Shown here: piece after piece, positions 1 through 11,339 of the stretch | Layout of the letters: every line of letters begins with the position of its first letter | Numbering within the stretch: position 1 is the first letter of the stretch | NCBI RefSeq assembly: GCF_963576675.1 | Contig: NC_088916.1 | Location: forward strand, 759,001-823,000 | From: Euphorbia lathyris | Lineage: Eukaryota; Streptophyta; Magnoliopsida; Malpighiales; Euphorbiaceae | DNA length: 64,000 nucleotides | Direction of reading: 5' to 3' | The notes under the pieces: generated by a model | Databases searched by the model: none | What the model saw: only the letters and a program-made list of their open reading frames with translations | What the model was told of the DNA's origin: nothing | Translations under genes and position numbers: made by a program

Positions 1-1390
1 CGAAAATGTTGAAGTTTACTTGGTTGGGATTCTTGGGGCGAGCTGCCTGATCTACCACCCGCAGTTACGTCTCGCATTCGGAATATTAGCCGTGGGAGAG
101 ATATGGAGGATAGATGTGTCTGGGAGCCTTCGGTTAATGGTTTATTTACTGTGAAGAACTTTTATAGCTGGCATTTTAATGTTACTGAGGTTCCAAATTG
201 GAAAAGCTTCATCAGGGGACCGTCTATTTTGCCATCCCATTCCTTCGTTTGTTGGAGAGCCTCTCTCGATGCCTTGCCAACTCACGATAGACTTCGAATG
301 TGCGGAATTCAAGTGACTTCGCGCTGCTATTTATGCTCTGCTGATGTTGAAACTCTCGAGCATTTATTTACACGGTGCTCTTTCTCTCGTCAGCTCTGGA
401 CTAGGGTGAGCTCGTTATTTGGCAGATCCGTCAAGACTGACGGTACTGTTCAGGATCTTTTAGAATCGGCAACTTCTCAGAAATTCAGCTCGCAAATAAA
501 AGTTTTATGGGCAGCCGCAATAGTTAACGGGTTTTGGATTATTTGGCTTATGCGTAACAAGAAATTATTCGAGGATGAGCCACCGTGTTTGTTCCTAGCG
601 CTAAGGCGGATGTGGCATTCAATTAGAGACGTGTCTCGTTGTTCAATCGGTTATACTTGGAATTCTACGGTTGAGTCTCAAATTCTAAATCAACTTGGTA
701 TCACCAAGCGGCTTCCTAAATCCCCGAAGATCATTTTGGTTCGTTGGCAGCCTCCCCCGCCCCAGTGGATAAAAGTAAATACTGATGCTTCAGTAATGGG
801 CTCCCCTGGTCCTGCAGGCTGTGCTGGGGTCTTCCGGAATTCGACTGGTAATTTCTTGGGAGCCTTCACTTTTCCGATTGAGTCAAGTTTCTCTTTTTTG
901 GCTGAGCTTCATGCTGCGATTTGGGCAATAAAGGTTGCTGTTATACACGGGTGGACCCATTTGTGGCTTGAAAGTGATTCAACTTATGTAGTTCATCTCC
1001 TTCGAACCAAATCTCTCTCTGTTCCGTGGTCTATTCGTCAGGAATGGCTTTAATGTGTGGAAACTCTTCATTCGATAACCTTCGTGGCTTCTCATGTTTA
1101 TCGGGAAGGAAACCAGGCGACCGATTCTCTTGCCAATTACGGTAGAACATCGTCTGATTATGAGTGGTGGAGTGCTGCTCCTAGTTTTTGTATTCCTTTT
1201 TTATTTTGCAATTTCAGTGGCCGGCCTGTTTACTGTTTCACTTGATTTTGGTTTTCCTTTGGTTATAACTTTGTAATTTTTTCCTCTTCTTTTTAATAAT
1301 ATCGGTTTGTGGTTAGGTTCTTTCGGGGGTGCCAACATAGTTGGGATGTCCGTATTCCTTTCCCGTACCTGCCTTTACTCAAAAAATAAT
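1..1390 (+). mobile_element. 3' end of a LINE (non-LTR) retrotransposon
   Basis: The window opens inside a plant LINE. A zinc-binding reverse-transcriptase tail and an RNase H domain are followed by a 3' UTR containing the phrase GGGGTGCCAACATAGTTGGG near 1327, of the kind seen at the ends of plant LINE transcripts, and it ends in a short A-rich run (AAAAAATAAT) near 1390. The reverse-transcriptase core would lie before base 1 and is not visible. The element is degenerate, so it is probably an old copy. Confidence 0.75.
13..1245 (+). pseudogene. LINE zf-RVT / RNase H coding remnant
   Basis: One frame runs from a TGA at 10-12 to about 1245 and is broken once by TAA at 1051-1053. The first part carries the reverse-transcriptase zinc-binding signature (CWRASLDALPTHDRL, then CYLCS and ETLEHLFTRCSFSRQLW). 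From about 760 comes a plant LINE-type RNase H domain with the first catalytic Asp in VNTDAS, Glu in AELHAA and Asp in LESDS. After the in-frame stop the domain finishes in the same frame with HVYREGNQATDSLAN, so the TAA is a point mutation rather than a frameshift. No function is expected. The open frame has no convincing start of its own, and the ATG at 103 is internal to the zinc-binding region. Confidence 0.8.
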
Positions 1391-2201
1391 GGCTAGACAA
1401 TTTGAAATAAATAGTGTTTTATAGATTATAATGACATTTGATGTTGTTTAATGGAAAGGAATTCTCTTCAATCCAAATTTAATCTAATGTTCTGTTTTTA
1501 CGAAAACTAATAATAGTAATAAAATGTACGTACGGGTTAGCGATGAAATGATTCGTCTGAATACGTCAACTCTGTTGCTAAGGCAAGGATTGGAAATATC
1601 TCTATGGCACAGTTGCCTATAACATTTTATGGGTTAGCAAATTTGAATAGCAATTTTTCAGTTTTATATATTATACATTGAAGAGATAGCTTTCTATTTG
1701 TAAGTCAGGGCAAAGTGAAAAAGCTTTTGAATTGAATAAAGAGGGAAGAAAATGAGCTCCTCCTATGTGAATACTTAGTCAGTGATTTAGCGACTAAATT
1801 TTGCACTACGTATTTTTGGTCGCAAAGTTTGCAAGTAAATCAAAAAAATTGACATTCAATCGTTAACTCATGAAATTTGGTCATTAAACGCGTTTAAGGA
1901 CTGAATTGGGACCAGATTTTCCCTAACTAATTACTTTCTTGTAGTGAGATTTAATACATAATTTGACACTTAAACTTATGCAAGTTCAGAAGCCAATACA
2001 ATGTGTGCATGTTGAAGCGACTAATAAATCACTAAACAAAATCAAGTAACTAATGGATCGTTTTTGGGCAGAATTCTGGTAGCTTGTAATTACGCCAATG
2101 GATTTTGATTGATATGTTCCACGTGCCAAATAGCAAATAACATCTTGATATAGAAAAAAAAACATTATTATGCACATGGTCTTTTTTTTTGTTTATTAAG
2201 T
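1391..2201. other. AT-rich intergenic stretch, possible short CACTA-like fragment
   Basis: No gene is visible. A segment from CACTACG at 1804 to CTTGTAGTG ending at 1946 has CACTA-like ends, but no matching 3-bp target duplication flanks it, so this is only a hint. The rest is AT-rich sequence with stops in all frames. Confidence 0.3.
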
Positions 2202-2490
2202 CACTACAAAAAACATAGCCTTTACCGACGGAATTTACCTTCTGTAGCAGCAGTATTTTCCGTCGCTATAGACTTTAGCGACGGTTTTTAAAACCGTCGC
2301 AGAACCGTTGCTACAACAGGCGTTGTTACCATAGTGACGGTTTTTGTGAGGCGTCGGGGTAAGTTTCTGTAGGGACGGTGGCAGTTTTGTGGCGGTTTTG
2401 CGACGATTTTCAACGGTTTTGGACAGCTTTGAATTATATTACCGACGGTTTTCTCGTTTTACTGACGGTTCCAAACCATTTTTTAATTAT
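2202..2490. mobile_element. Terminus of a CACTA (En/Spm-like) element
   Basis: The sequence starts with CACTACAAAAAACATAGCC at 2202, the classic CACTA terminal inverted repeat. It is followed by a dense set of subterminal repeats around CGACGG / CCGTCG in both orientations (2226-2475). Clustered subterminal motifs next to a CACTA end are how these transposases recognise their elements. I found no convincing opposite terminus in the window, so this is one end of a degraded or deleted element. Confidence 0.65.
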
Positions 2491-3420
2491 TTTATTTTAT
2501 ATAAATATTTCAATACTTTTTATAATAAAATATATAATTACAAAATATCTTTAATGAACCAAATCAACTAAATGTTTTATCCAAATATTAGGAATATACT
2601 TTCATACATTATGTAATGGAGTCAATTTTCATTTTCTCATACAATATATCCAAAATGAGTTTTATATCCAAAACTATTTTTTTTATTAGTGATTTAATAT
2701 GATAAAAAAAATAAAGGATCAAAACTAATGTTTATTTTTTTTTCACTGTGCCAAAACTAGTTCAAAAACATACAGATGTTGCAAAAACATTATCCACATT
2801 TCTCATTCCCCATTCACCGTGGGAAATTACAATTTATATTTAAAAAATCAATAAAGGCAAAAACATTTCAGCAACAATGCCTAATAATACCAAGTATTAA
2901 CAACCATTCTCAAATTTTTCAAATAAAAAAAACTAAAAATTGAAAACACCTAATTAAAATGTACTTAAATCCTACTTGACACCGTGTGGCGCTTGCTTCT
3001 TCCCCGAAAGTTAAGTCAGCTGAGAGTCACACCTTACAATATCTGTAATAGGCAGGGATACGGGTTAGGAACAAGCCATATATCAATTAGATAAAAGGGA
3101 CAAGCATCACAGTAATAACACACAGACAATCCACGCAAGTCATGTATAACAACAAGCAACAGAATACAGAGAGGAACAAGATATATGAATAATGCACGTG
3201 GGCTTTTATTAATTATAAGGCAACCAGATTACACCCCCAACATCCTAACACTGGCAGTATGGGAGAAGGGGATATCCTAGGCTAATCCTAGCGTGAAGTC
3301 CCGGGGAGGATAGTCCCTCCCCCTATAGTAGTTCTTATACCAACTCGGGTCCCTTTTCTAGCGGACATTACAACGCTCCATTCACCACAAACCCAAGTGA
3401 CCAAAAAAATCAATTATCAC
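2491..3420. other. Gene-free stretch with a reverse LTR fragment
   Basis: AT-rich to about 2980, then a more GC-balanced segment without an ORF. About 3318-3357 is the reverse complement of part of the LTR at 5859-6332 (the GACCCGAGTTGGTATAAGAA region followed by ACTATAGGGGG). An old LTR fragment therefore lies here on the minus strand. Its ends are not definable by eye. Confidence 0.4.
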
Positions 3421-3634
3421 GATGAATAATTGGGGATCCTCATCGGGGATTAACGGGACGGGGAAGGGGATCCCCGAGGGTTGGGATACCTTTCCCCATC
3501 CCTGCCCCATCCCCATGGAGAACAAAATTATCCCCATCTCTCCGTCCTATGAGGATCCTTATCGGGGATTCCCCGTCCCCGTCTGGGCGGGTCACTGATG
3601 GGGACGGAAACTCCCTGCCCCATTTACATCTCTA
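3421..3634. mobile_element. Truncated hAT-type MITE (same family as 9408-10050)
   Basis: This GC-rich stretch is made of repeated GGGGATCC / CGGGGATT phrases and ends in TTTACATCTCTA at 3634. It matches the right half of the complete element at 9408-10050. The left half with the TAGGGATGCAA terminus is missing, so this copy is truncated. Confidence 0.55.
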
Positions 3635-3681
3635 ATTAGAAACCAAAGCAGAACAATTTTCAAGGCTTGTATATTTATAGT

Positions 3682-4337
3682 ATTAATTTTTGAATTGTTT
3701 GATATGTATGTGGTATTGTGCACCCCTCTTTCCACTCATAATAATCTGATGATGGTTGTTTAATGCAGTTGAATAGCAAGTTGTGAAGTTTCAGTCTTTA
3801 TGGCCCTTAATTTCACAATTTTGTGGTTTTAGACCTTTTTTTAATTTGTGCTTTATCTTTCATATTCTGTCACAAATTAGAATTTATGTTTCGGTTTCTA
3901 ATTAGGATTTCTAATGTCTTTAGGACTTGTTTTACTTATTTAAAGGTTGTTTCTCCCTGAATTGAAGCAGAAATTGTTATTTTCGAGATACTAAAGTTCT
4001 TAAGAATGATGAAGGTTTCTAGTAGGGTATTCGTGCGATGAATAAACTATTAGCTATGGATCTACTTTAGTGGTGTATGCAATTCTTTTCTTAGTATATT
4101 GACGCAGTAAGAATAAACAGACTTTGTTCCGATCGTTGAATCGCGCACAATTACTGATCAAAACCTTCAAAATTCGACAACAAAGTTTGGAAAAGGCATT
4201 TCAAATTCTTATTAATGATAAAACTGACTAATACAACCCAAAATATAAAATAAACTTAACCTGGGTCTAAAGGTAAAAGGAAAAACTTACCCTAATCTAT
4301 AATTAAAAGGAAAGGAAAAATAAGATTACAAAAAAAT
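3682..4337 (+). repeat. Segmental duplicate, uninterrupted copy
   Basis: The same sequence occurs at 29162-29253 plus 30977-31549, where a hAT-like element splits it. The two copies share long near-identical runs, for example around CACAATTTTGTGGTTTTAGACC and TATTGACGCAGTA. This copy is the empty site for that insertion, between AATAGCAAG and TTGTGAAG at about 3780. No ORF is visible; it could be part of a larger non-coding repeat. Confidence 0.7.
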
Positions 4338-4829
4338 TCGACTACCGTGAATCTCTACAAAAATCGACTTACTGTGAATCTCTACAAAAAATTTCATATT
4401 ATCCCGAAATTTATTTACACAAAAGAATTTACATTCAAAAGAAAATTTGATTTAAACCATATAGCAAGATCACTATGTCAGATTCAATTTATTCATGCTT
4501 AGACCATTGTTCTCAAAGGCTACTCCTTTCTCAGTGATAACTGGATTATTACAATCCTAATAATATCATGATTCTATAGTAAGAAATTATTATTTAGTTT
4601 ACATTTAGTATATTTTCATATTTTATATTTTCATGCATGGTAACCGGATCCTAATAATATTCTGATTTTATTTAAAACTAATTGGAAGAAATTTATATTT
4701 AGTATAATTTCATGTATAAAAATTCATACATAGATATCTGGTAAATGTGAATGTTTTCATACTTTTCCACTGCCATAACCTGCATTTTAAATTAAAAATA
4801 AAACAATCAATTTTAAAAGGTAAATAATT
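4338..4829. other. AT-rich gene-free stretch
   Basis: I see only AT-rich sequence with short imperfect direct repeats (GGATCCTAATAATAT-like phrases near 4550 and 4650) and no coding potential. Confidence 0.4.
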
Positions 4830-6475
4830 GGCTTAATACCCTCTCATCCCCTCAAGTTCGCCCAATACTGCAACTGATTCTGTACTTACACTTTTAATAA
4901 GTAACCCTCCAACTTTCTTATTTCAAACAAATAACCCCTCGAATAGTTTATTTCGGGAGTATTTTTTTTTTTGCCCTTTACTTAATATATCACTAGATTA
5001 GTTAAATGTAACAACCGCTAATTTGAAATCTTTTGTTTCTGATGTAATATTATGTTGAATGTTTTTTTGAGTTAAGAGGTTATTTGTTCTAAATAAGCTA
5101 GTAGGCCCTATGCAAATCCTCCCTATGGTGTATCATAGTATATTAAAGTATACTATGGTATATTACAAAAGAGTTAGAATACTTAGAGGAAGCCCATCCA
5201 GTATATGATGATGAGATGTGTACGATGAGATGTGGTGGAAGAGTAGAATACTTAGAGGAAGGCCCTCTAGTATGTGATGAGATGTACATGATGAGATGTG
5301 GTGAAAGAGTATGGGAACTCGAGAAGAAGACCCTTGGAACAGTAAGAAAACTCGGAGGAAGATCCTTAGCATAAGAAGACTCAGATGATGATCCGTGAAG
5401 CAACGGTATCAGAGGATGTTCCGTGGAGGAAGAGTACCCGGTTGGAAACACTAGTGGATGTGAAAGGAATTCGCCAAAAGCTTCACAACCCTTTGAAAAG
5501 TACTTCCGCTAGCGTCAACGAAGAAAGTTTATAATTGCAGCGCAAGAAAAGATCTTCAGTCGAAGATGTTCAAGTTGCAGGCTACAGAAATAGCAAAGTA
5601 ATGGTCGGAGTGCAAACCATCTCTAGTGACAAGCGGACATGTGAAAAATCAAGTAAAAGGATGGTTGAAGTTCAAGCCGTCCGTAGAGAAAAGCGAACAG
5701 CGTAGAAACTCAAGTAAAGTTCAAAGGCAAGCGGAGATCAGTGGAAGCAGGCCGACAGCTTAGCGAAACATTAGGGACACTCAAGCCAAAAGAGGAAGCT
5801 TTCGTCAGAAGAGACAAACCCGATCAACGGAGACGTTGATCCTCTAAGTGGGGGAGAGTGTAAGGGGGGAGTTTGGCCATAGGCAAACTCAACCCTATTG
5901 GCAAGCTGTGTGGCGTATAGAGCATATCAACGTACGCGAACGGGAGGACCCGAGTTGGTATAAGAAACACTATAGGGGGACAGGGACTACCCTGGCGTAT
6001 GGATCTCCACCGCCCCCGGAGTCAGTAATCGGTACTGGCTTAAGTGATCCACCCTAGTCTGCTAGAGACTAGGAGAGTCGGGCATACATCCTTCGGGAAG
6101 GAAGGCGGATGTCTCCGTAGGGTGGAACCCTACGGACATTATGGGGGCCGGTGAGTGCCCCATAGTGCGAGCCCTTTCTAAGGCGAGGCTTGCCCCACAG
6201 GGAGACCCTTCCGGGACGGAATACCGACAGAGGCATTGACGGGACCCTTCGGTAGGAGTTGGCTGGCCGAGACTTGGGGAAGTCGAGGTGCCACACGGGG
6301 CTTTGGCTCGACACCGAGTTAGCCCCGTGACATTTGAGTTATTTGTTCCAATTGCGCAATTGGATGGGTTATTTGTTCGAAGTAAGCAAGTTGAGGGGGT
6401 TACTTATTAAAAGTGTAAGTACGGGGCCAGTTGCAGTATTGGGCCAACTTGAGGAGGCTGAAAGGGTATTAAGCC
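4830..6475. mobile_element. Mutator-like MITE with 9-bp TSD, split by an LTR element
   Basis: The left terminus GGCTTAATACCCTCTCA at 4830 pairs with the right terminus TGAAAGGGTATTAAGCC ending at 6475. The element is flanked by a perfect 9-bp duplication TAAATAATT (4821-4829 and 6476-6484), as expected for Mutator-superfamily insertions. The arms carry AACAAATAACCCCTC-like phrases in inverse orientation. The middle, from about 5101 to 6332, is foreign LTR-element sequence. Confidence 0.7.
5101..6332 (+). mobile_element. LTR-retrotransposon fragment with 3' LTR
   Basis: A polypurine tract (AAGTGGGGGAGAG, 5846-5858) directly precedes an LTR that starts TGTAAGGGGGG at 5859 and ends GTGACA at 6332, giving a 474-bp 3' LTR. 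Upstream sequence (5101-5845) has no reverse-transcriptase ORF. It includes two imperfect tandem units of about 66 bp around AGAATACTTAGAGGAAG at 5175-5310. No 5' LTR was found, so this is a truncated or non-autonomous element. A diverged relative of the LTR lies at about 50945-51440. Confidence 0.6.
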
Positions 6476-6981
6476 TAAATAATTTATTAGTTCCACCTTT
6501 TCTTCATAACACACTTTTTAACTTCCTTATTTTGAAAAACACATTATAAGGTCCCTAATTTTTGTCAATATTAACCCTTTAGTCCTTTTATTTATTTTTT
6601 TACATGTTTAACCAAACATATCTTAGCATTCAAGACAACTATAATACAATATAAAATGTTCATGTTATTATGTTATTTTCTGTTTGTCTGTTTATGCAAA
6701 ATATAACCGTTAAAAATCTAAAAAAAAATAAACAGAATGACCAAATTGTCAATAATGACAAAAAGATAAGAACCTTATAATGTGTTTTCCAAAATATGAA
6801 AACTAAAATGTATGTTAGGTAAAACATGAGTGACTAATAAATTATTTATCCATTTTAAAATGCAGGTTACGGTAGTGGAAGAATGAACACAAGAGCAGCA
6901 CCCTCTTGAATTCTCCACCTAGTCAGATTTCAACCTTTAACTCCAGACTTTCATATTGATCTAATTAATTTGATTGATCTA
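6476..6981. other. AT-rich gene-free stretch
   Basis: Starts with the right-hand TSD of the preceding MITE. Otherwise it is AT-rich sequence without coding signal or recognisable element ends. Confidence 0.4.
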
Positions 6982-7440
6982 GGCTTAGTACATCATTTGC
7001 CACCTGAATTTTATCCCAAAAAAAACTTGATTGGTCCCATGAACTTGCATAAAATGTTCAGCTAGGGTCCTGAACTTGCATAAAATATAATTAATTGATC
7101 ACTCGGTTGCAAAAAAAGTAAGTTAAATGCGGAAGATGTATTCTACCTTTAATAGAATGTTATTATATATTTAAAAACTAAAGTAAAAATGAAGTTATTA
7201 CTTTTTCAACTATAAACATTGTATTCTCTAATATTACAACCGCAATACTCCGATCTTGATTGTTTTACTTTTTTTTAAGACGCGTGCAATATATTTTCCG
7301 CATTTAACTTACTTTTTTACAATTGAGTGATCAATTGGTTACATTTTATGCAATTTCAGGGGCTATCGGAATACTTTGAAAGTTCAGAGAACCAATTAAA
7401 TTTTTTAGACAAGTTCAGGGAGCAAACGATATATTAAGCC
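6982..7440. mobile_element. Foldback Mutator-like MITE (family A)
   Basis: The left terminus GGCTTAGTACATCATTTGCC pairs with the right terminus GCAAACGATATATTAAGCC, with long inverted arms built around CTGAACTTGCATAAAATG phrases. Flanks ATTGATCTA (6973-6981) and ATCCATCTA (7441-7449) agree at 7 of 9 positions, a decayed 9-bp TSD. It is the same family as 29714-30238 and the large split element 10247-29161, and it shows what the undisturbed centre looks like. Confidence 0.7.
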
Positions 7441-8754
7441 ATCCATCTAATTAATTTTTTTTGTATGATTTGTAGTGAATCCTCAATCAGGCACTTGTGG
7501 TTGGACATATAGGAGGAAATGGCTCGCAAGAAAAACCGCATAAGGCCACAGAAACTAGCTTCATATTGACGCGGCCAGTGGCGAATGCAAGATTACTCGG
7601 TTGGGGACCGATTTTACAGATGCGTTTGCAAAAAAAAAATTGATAAATCGAACTTGCTCTTTTTTTTTTTTTTTTGTATATATGCATGTTATAATTTGAG
7701 TGTTCAAGAGCCGACTTTCAAGTATTAATGTACAATTTCTCAAAATTAAGTTAGATTTTGTTTAAGATTCCTAATATTTATGAAAAAAATTAGATTTAGG
7801 ATGGCCGAACAGGTAAAAAAATAAAAAAATTTGATTTAGAGGGCCCACCAGGTCAAAAATAATAATAATTTGGATTTAAAGAGGTCTAAGAGGCAAAAAA
7901 AAATTAGAAATTTGGATTCAGTGAGACTTAACGGACCAAAAAAATTAATAATTTGGATTTAAGTAGAAATTTAGATTTAGTGAGGCCTAGCGAGCCAAAA
8001 ACAAATCAGAAATTTGGATTTAGGAAGTATCTAATAGGTCCAAAATATTAAAATTTTGGACAAGCCTAACACTTAATGGACTATCTTGGGGGCTAATTCC
8101 ATACCCCTATAAAAAAAATTAGACAGGAGTCCGAAACTACCCGGGATCAAGGTGGTTCTGGCGGCCGGAGGGGCCGGCCCCAGGCCCCGCCCAAATGAAG
8201 ATGCGAAAAGACTCGGTCTTGGTGGATCTCAAATGACAGGTAGACTTTATAGATTAGAAGAAAATGAAAAGTTCAGAAAAACTACAATGGAACTGTTGTG
8301 CCGAATTAACGAAAGATAAATAACCAAACAACCGAAACACAAATTTACATTGTTCACCAATGTTGTGTTGGCTAGTTCACGGGAAGAAGGAGAATAGTAT
8401 TTATTAGGAGGCGAAAATCAGATTATAAATTAGGTAATACTCAATCTAACTTGGAACTCACGACCTAATCCGACTTGGAACCCACGATGTCCCCATGATG
8501 TCGAATCCAAACATTAAACCAAAACACAATACTAATCCGAATAGGAAACAATACCTAGTTGCTTCCTGTCTTAGTGTGTTATACTGATTCAAAGAACCCG
8601 AAGATGTTGAGGCGATTGAGTTATAGAATATGCTGAGAAAGACTTGGAGAAGGCAATTGGGTAAGATGAAAGTGATTTGGAAGCTATTCAAACTAGAATT
8701 GAGGGGGTGAAATGAGAATTGGAGAAGAGAAGAATGTTTGTTGTGAGCAAGATT
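7441..8754. repeat. Gene-free stretch with degenerate tandem units
   Basis: Between about 7790 and 8060 a unit of roughly 55-60 bp recurs (AAATTTGGATTTA, then a purine-rich AGGCCTA..AGGCCAAAA phrase), at least five degenerate copies. Around 8155-8190 lies a GC-rich palindromic patch (GGCCGGAGGGGCCGGCC). From 8200 to 8754 I see no element ends and no credible ORF. Confidence 0.4.
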
Positions 8755-9240
8755 GTAAAAAACGCTAGCGCTAGTCGGACGGACAGGTACCTCGAGGATT
8801 AATCGGGATTAGTAAGTGATTAATTGAGAATTAATCGGATTTGTATTTTTTATTTATTAATCAACAAATTATTGTATAAATTTAATTAAAATATATATTA
8901 TACTATCAAAAAAAAATAATAATATAAAATTATTTAATATAGAAAAACACGTATATTTGTAACATATATCTTTAAAATTTTGCAAACATCAATATTTCAA
9001 CAACAATATTATTGAAACAACTTAAAAGTGAATTATTATAAAGCAAAAAAATAAATTCACAATAAAAAAATGTTTTTGTTCATTGTTGTTTAGGCGGTCT
9101 AAGCGGTGTCGAGACGTCCTAGACGGAGGCCAAGTGGTTGAAAATCGTCTAGGAGTCAATAAAACACCTAGAGGGACTAATCATAGAAAATCGGGTCGGA
9201 TTCTCGATTTCAAACGTCTAGGTGGTCCAGGCAGCATTCA
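8755..9240. repeat. Dispersed repeat related to the sequence downstream of the GRAS gene
   Basis: The sequence starts TTGTAAAAAACGCTAGCGCTAG and has the same order of blocks as the segments after 53540, 54820 and 57510: a GCTAGTCGGACG block, GATTAATCGGG repeats, CGGATTTGTATTTTT, then ATATAGAAAAACACGTATATTTGTAACATAT. This copy continues into CGTCTAGG-type repeats up to 9240. It is a mobile repeat family, not unique flanking DNA. Confidence 0.55.
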
Positions 9241-9407
9241 TTTCGAGCAGTGGTTGTGAGGGGCATGAAGGGTTTTGTAAGTGATTTGAGGAAGAGATTT
9301 GAAGGTTTGGATGATATATATGTGTGGCATGATCTTTCTGGTGCCTGGGGTTATACCTGGTTGTATATATAAGGAATTTGAAATCGAAGATTGTTGATTG
9401 TAAATCG

Positions 9408-10050
9408 TAGGGATGCAAACTGGGCGGGGCAGAGCAGGGAATGCATTTCTCATCCCTGTCCCCAACTAGTTGGGGATTCCCCATTCCCATGCGAGTTAGA
9501 TGGGGGCAGATTTGTCCCCCATCCCTGTGGATCTCAATCCCCGTTTAAAAACACTTTTTCTCTATTCCACATCTCTGTCTTCACAGGGAATCACCATTTA
9601 TATTTTTTTTTTAAATCAGTATATATTTCTTTTCTCTTCTCCTTTCTAATTCTAGGGCTTGTTTGAAAGAATGGCAGAGATATTATACCTTTAGTTTAAT
9701 TTAGGTTAGGAAAAATATTCAATCATTGACTAATATTTTATTTATCTCATTTAATTTTTTATTTTAAAATAAGTCTATTTAATTTAAGTTGAATGTTATA
9801 AATTATAATATTTTAATTATAATGGGGAATAATTGGGGATCCATCGGGGATTCTCTATCGGGGATTAACGGAGCGGTGTCGGGGATCCCCATGGGGCGGA
9901 CATACTATTCCCCATCCCTGGCCAATTCCTGTCACGGGGAATAAAATTATCTTATTCCTATTTTATGGGGATTTTTATCGGTGATTTCCCGTCCCCGTCG
10001 GGATGGGTCACTGATGGGGATGGGAAATCCCCACCCCACTTGCATCCCTA
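9408..10050. mobile_element. hAT-type MITE with decayed 8-bp TSD
   Basis: Termini TAGGGATGCAAACTGGGCGGGG and, read inward from the other side, TAGGGATGCAAGTGGGGTGGGG form a clear inverted repeat. Flanks GTAAATCG (9400-9407) and ATAAATTG (10051-10058) match at 6 of 8 positions, consistent with an aged hAT target-site duplication. The interior is GC-rich near both ends with an AT-rich centre and has no transposase. Confidence 0.7.
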
Positions 10051-10107
10051 ATAAATTGTCTGGTGGTTTGTGTGGAACTATGAATGATCTGGATATGGAT
10101 AAGATTT

Positions 10108-10290
10108 AGGGAATTTATATGTTTATTTGAAAGGTTGGGAAAAGTTCATTTAATTTAGGCTGAATACATCATTTGCCCTTTGTTTAAAAAGTTTGGGGGG
10201 AATTTATATGTTTATTTGAAAGGTTGGGAAAAGTTCATTTAATTTAGGCTAAATACATCATTTGCCCTTTGTTTAAAAAGTTTGATTGGC
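10108..10290 (+). repeat. Tandem duplication of about 91 bp
   Basis: The block GGAATTTATATGTTTATTTG through CCCTTTGTTTAAAAAGTTTG occurs twice head to tail with only a few substitutions. The second copy continues into the left arm of MITE A, so the duplication happened after that MITE was in place. Confidence 0.75.
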
Positions 10291-10433
10291 TCTCTGAACT
10301 TTCAAAGTGTCCCGATAGTTCCCTCAACTAGTATAAAATGTTCAATTAGCCCCTGAACTTGCGTAAAAATGTAATCAATTGATCACTCAGTTGCAAAAAA
10401 GTAAGTTCAATGTGAAAGATGTATTCCACGCAG

Positions 10434-10648
10434 ATTCAGTTAGCACCTCCTTCATGGTGACATCTTGTTTAGTCATTTGCAAATCTATCCATGCTGCCAT
10501 TTCATGGAGATGGTCTCTCCATCGATGAGGAGGGAGATGATCAAATGTGAACCAAGGACCAGATGTTGGCTTGGTAGTTTTAGGTTCTTCATAGAACATA
10601 AAATCTTCATTAGCTGGTTCTTCAACTGTGGGTTCTGTCACACCAGGG
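10434..10648 (-). repeat. Duplicated coat-region fragment of virus 1
   Basis: About 215 bp repeat 14972-15187 in the same orientation with only a few substitutions (for example CTTCATGG against CTTCGTGG near the start). The piece is joined to the viral leader at about 10650 and to MITE A at about 10431. It therefore marks either a rearranged integrated molecule or the remains of a second, permuted copy. Confidence 0.8.
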
Positions 10649-10715
10649 GTTGGAGCTCCTGCAATTCACACCGAAACGAAGGCCTCTTACACTCTTAATG
10701 GCCACGACATGGTTC

Positions 10716-10830
10716 TTTTATTGCAAGGAGACCAGAAACTAGGATCATTGTCTAAGATATGATATGATTATACTAAATTAAGAAAGTACTTTGGAAAGAG
10801 AGAAGGATTTAGAAAGCCATAACTTTTATT
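10716..10830 (-). terminator. Candidate polyadenylation signals of virus 1
   Basis: On the minus strand AATAAAA occurs at 10824-10830, about 65 nt downstream of the TATA box, and again at 10716-10722, about 175 nt downstream. The second spacing is closer to that of well-studied caulimovirids, where the RNA reads past the signal once and stops there on the second pass. Which of the two is used is unknown. Confidence 0.45.
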
Positions 10831-10884
10831 ACGCAAAGAGTATTTTACAATGGAAGCAAAGGATGATCTTACAAATGAGCTAAG

Positions 10885-11168
10885 GCTTCCTTATATAGGA
10901 AAAACCTTAGGAACAAGACAAAATAAAAAGATAAGAATAACATCTTATCTTATCTTACACACCACTCATCACACCATTATCTTTTTGAAAGATAAGATAA
11001 GAATCTTACCTTTCTTACACACCACACCATTATCTTTAAGAAAGATAAGAATCTTATCTTTCTTATTACACATCACATCACACTAGATTATTATTACAAG
11101 AAAAATACAAAATTGATACTTAAACCACAACTTTCTGGACAAGTGGCACTTATGTCTTCTGGATATTT
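10885..11168 (-). promoter_or_regulatory. Intergenic region and 35S-like promoter of virus 1
   Basis: A minus-strand TATATAAGGAAGCC element (complement of about 10885-10898) is the typical caulimovirid core promoter. Upstream of it (10930-11068) lie at least four palindromic GATAAG / CTTATC clusters separated by copies of TTACACACCAC. GATA-type motifs occur in the activating region of known 35S promoters. Transcription would run toward lower coordinates, away from the ORF. This fits the circular genome but means the promoter does not drive the ORF in this linear integrant. Confidence 0.6.
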
Positions 11169-11339
11169 TCATATGTAATGACTAGGAGAGAGATTGAAGT
11201 TCTTCCAGTCTTCATCATCCGAATCAATGTCGCCATACAGAGATTCGTACCATGGTCCTTTCCTTACTCGTGGGTCCGGATAAGGGTCTTGGGAATCTTG
11301 GAAGTAATGAGGTGGAACTTGAGGTTCTTGAGTTGGCAC

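Noticed and set aside
1804..1946. Complete short CACTA element
   Set aside because: The ends resemble CACTA / TAGTG but no 3-bp duplication is present and the inner termini do not pair.
5143..5451. Minus-strand frame of 102 codons
   Set aside because: It results from the imperfect tandem units in the LTR-element fragment and has a repetitive Ser/His composition.
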